Assembly (NCBI GenBank): GCA_963377175.1 | Contig: CAUJNA010003316.1 | Span: 598,501-662,500, forward strand | Length of the DNA: 64,000 nt | Reading direction: 5' to 3' | Source of the DNA: Effrenium voratum | Lineage: Eukaryota > Sar > Dinophyceae > Suessiales > Symbiodiniaceae | Shown: one piece after another, positions 62,471 through 64,000 of the stretch | Layout: every line of letters starts with the position of its first letter | Numbering within the stretch: position 1 is the stretch's first letter | Made by a program: the position numbers and the translations under genes | The notes under the pieces: model-generated | What the model was told of the DNA's origin: nothing | Database searches by the model: none | The model's input: the letters and a program-made list of their open reading frames with translations, nothing else

Positions 62471-63513
62471 CTTATGACGTTTCGCAAGTATAGAGTTGCA
62501 CCCGATAGATACTTGGTGCCCCCCCCCAAAACAAAACCTTTTCTTTTTTATATAAGCACTTTGTATAAAGTCATTGTCCTTTTGAAGGGACCCGAACGTC
62601 AGGTTCCATGTCAATTGAGGGTACTTTAATTGGGAGTGGACGCGAAATCCATGCGCCACCTATATAAGACACCCTGGTTTCTGATGTGATGCCCCAACGT
62701 AAATGCCACCAAACAATGGCTTCAACCATGGTTTCAAAGTGGTGCATGAGTTTGTCCCGCCACTGAGCTCATAATTTAAGGACAGGAATCGGCCCTTTGT
62801 GGGTTCTCTCTTGGGATTGCCAATTCTTGGGGTCAGCTTGGGGGGTTTGTATCATGAAAGGAGTAAGTTTGGGTCGCAATCACCATTTAGAGGGTCCAGG
62901 TTCATTTTGTCAGCACCAATCAAGGCCTTTTCTGGAGACCCAAGAACAACAATGGCCCAGGCGCGTGCACTTCCACTTTCAGGGGAACCACACCAGGTGT
63001 TTTTTTCTTTCTCCCATCAGCCTAGTGCTTCACCGCACACTCAGATGGATTTGTGTTATGCACTTTATATACTTCTTGGGACCTATATACTTTGTTTAAC
63101 CCACGTAAGTAGGTACCCTAGGTCACTAGCCGCTGAACTCATGTTTCAATATACGCAAGGAATTGGGACCCTTAAAAAGTGTCTTCCCTCTCTTGGGATT
63201 ATGGATTAGGATTGGCCACCCTACATTTCGAACAGCCCAGTTTGTATACGTTTTGGGCAGACCAGTGGCGGGAGGCGCCCAAAAAGGTTTCTGTCAGTTT
63301 TTTTTGTGTTTTTTCTGGGTTGGTGAGTTGTTGTGGTAACTTACGCAGATGTGCGAACTCAGATTGTTGGCATTGTGGTTGGGCGAAACATGAAGATGGC
63401 AGTTCATACTAGGGAGTTCTGTGTGCCACGGGCAACAGACCCTGCTACTTCGAGTTATTTGGGCACGGGCAAAAGCAATGCTGGCATGGGACACGTGAAA
63501 ATTGTTGTTCTAG
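62471..63513. other. Non-coding stretch
   Basis: Includes an element A remnant. The 136-codon frame at 62799-63209 lacks clear coding character. Confidence 0.4.
62638..62762. mobile_element. MITE-like element A, degenerate copy 10
   Basis: GACGCGAAATCCATGCGCCACC start, core CAACGTAAATGCCACCAAAC and CCATGGTTTCAAAGTGGTGC; ends worn. Confidence 0.6.
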
Positions 63514-63621
63514 GTGGACCCCTCGGAGCGTCCCGCCGACCGCCCCACGGACTTGTCCGCCACCTTGGACCTCCGCGAGGAGGACGGAAGCGACGGGAAA
63601 CGGCGGCGACGGCTGGGATAG
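63514..63621 (+). CDS. Candidate terminal exon, charged C terminus
   Basis: After ATTGTTGTTCTAG, 35 codons to TAG: VDPSERPADRPTDLSATLDL then REEDGSDGKRRRRLG. Nearly every third base is G or C, and the sequence ends in a KRRRR cluster like a nuclear localisation signal. Element C copy 4 starts immediately after the stop. Confidence 0.57.
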   Translation: MDPSERPADRPTDLSATLDLREEDGSDGKRRRRLG

Positions 63622-63747
63622 CATATGGCTGTGGGTCAAAACCGTTTTGGTATTATTTTGGGGTAGGTGCACCACCCATTTTAGTCTATTTTAGTGGGGA
63701 TTGAGATGTTCACTGGGGGTACGGGATTTTGACCCATGGCCATATGG
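63622..63747. mobile_element. MITE-like element C, copy 4
   Basis: CATATGGCTGTGGGTCAAAA to TTTTGACCCATGGCCATATG with the ATTTTGGGGTAGGTGCACCA core, about 126 bp. Confidence 0.85.
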
Positions 63748-64000
63748 GGTGAGGTTTGGTCAAATTGTCCAGTAGCCTGTGCTTGGCGACAGAGCGCCAT
63801 GAATGCAAGAGCGTCACACGCACAACAACAAGCACAGGACCAGCCGAGAGCACCTATCGAAGCACAATGAGGCACATATGTTTGGGTATGTCTCAAAATG
63901 TGGTACCCAGGCTTGGAGGTATTGGCATTCCGCTGTCATCAAATCTAACTTAGATGCCCTTAGTTTTGGGCAAGCTACGTGGGGCTGTCACATGAAGCGC

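Noticed and set aside
1..64000. CRISPR arrays, operons, rRNA or tRNA genes
   Set aside because: No direct-repeat/spacer pattern, no ribosome-site-linked gene runs, no RNA gene signature; the window looks eukaryotic.

Overview
The window reads as nuclear DNA of a protist alga, most likely a dinoflagellate. This is an inference: there is no rRNA, tRNA or spliced-leader anchor. Support comes from the lack of long bacterial-style genes and from dozens of short (about 80-200 nt) stretches with coding-like, mostly GC-rich third codon positions. Many of these begin after a pyrimidine-rich AG and end at GT (some perhaps GA or GC). About nine tenths lie on the + strand. Small inverted-repeat elements, long tandem arrays and microsatellites are very frequent. 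I could not reconstruct one complete protein, so nearly all gene entries are candidate exons and their limits are approximate.

Layout. 1-2.9 kb: (CT)n, pyrimidine arrays and a duplicated tandem region. 3-20.2 kb: a string of candidate + strand exons (dense at 4.3-7.1, 10.5-12.7, 13.5-17.6 and 18.4-20.2 kb) with repeats between them. 20.2-28 kb: repeats plus exons of a split BTB/POZ (KCTD-type) domain at 24.2 and 25.5 kb. 28-38 kb: inserted elements, a 15-bp coding-like array, more exons and a 180-bp foldback. 38.2-41.4 kb: an AT-rich island on the - strand holding a decayed Polinton/polinton-like-virus remnant: packaging ATPase, DDE integrase and a small CxC/H zinc finger, all broken. 41.4-50 kb: exons (coiled coil, 2OG-oxygenase-like C terminus, Cys-rich, a basic terminal exon) among nested MITE-like elements and a 90-bp higher-order array. 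50-64 kb: mostly repeats, including two arrays that reverse orientation at their centres, a five-unit array of about 260 bp, a field of GGCGCGCC palindromes, a frame-shifted gene end and a terminal exon at 63.5 kb.

The most notable elements are the integrated virus-like remnant, the nested MITE whose empty site is preserved nearby, and the inverted satellite arrays and GC palindrome field, which no gene explains.
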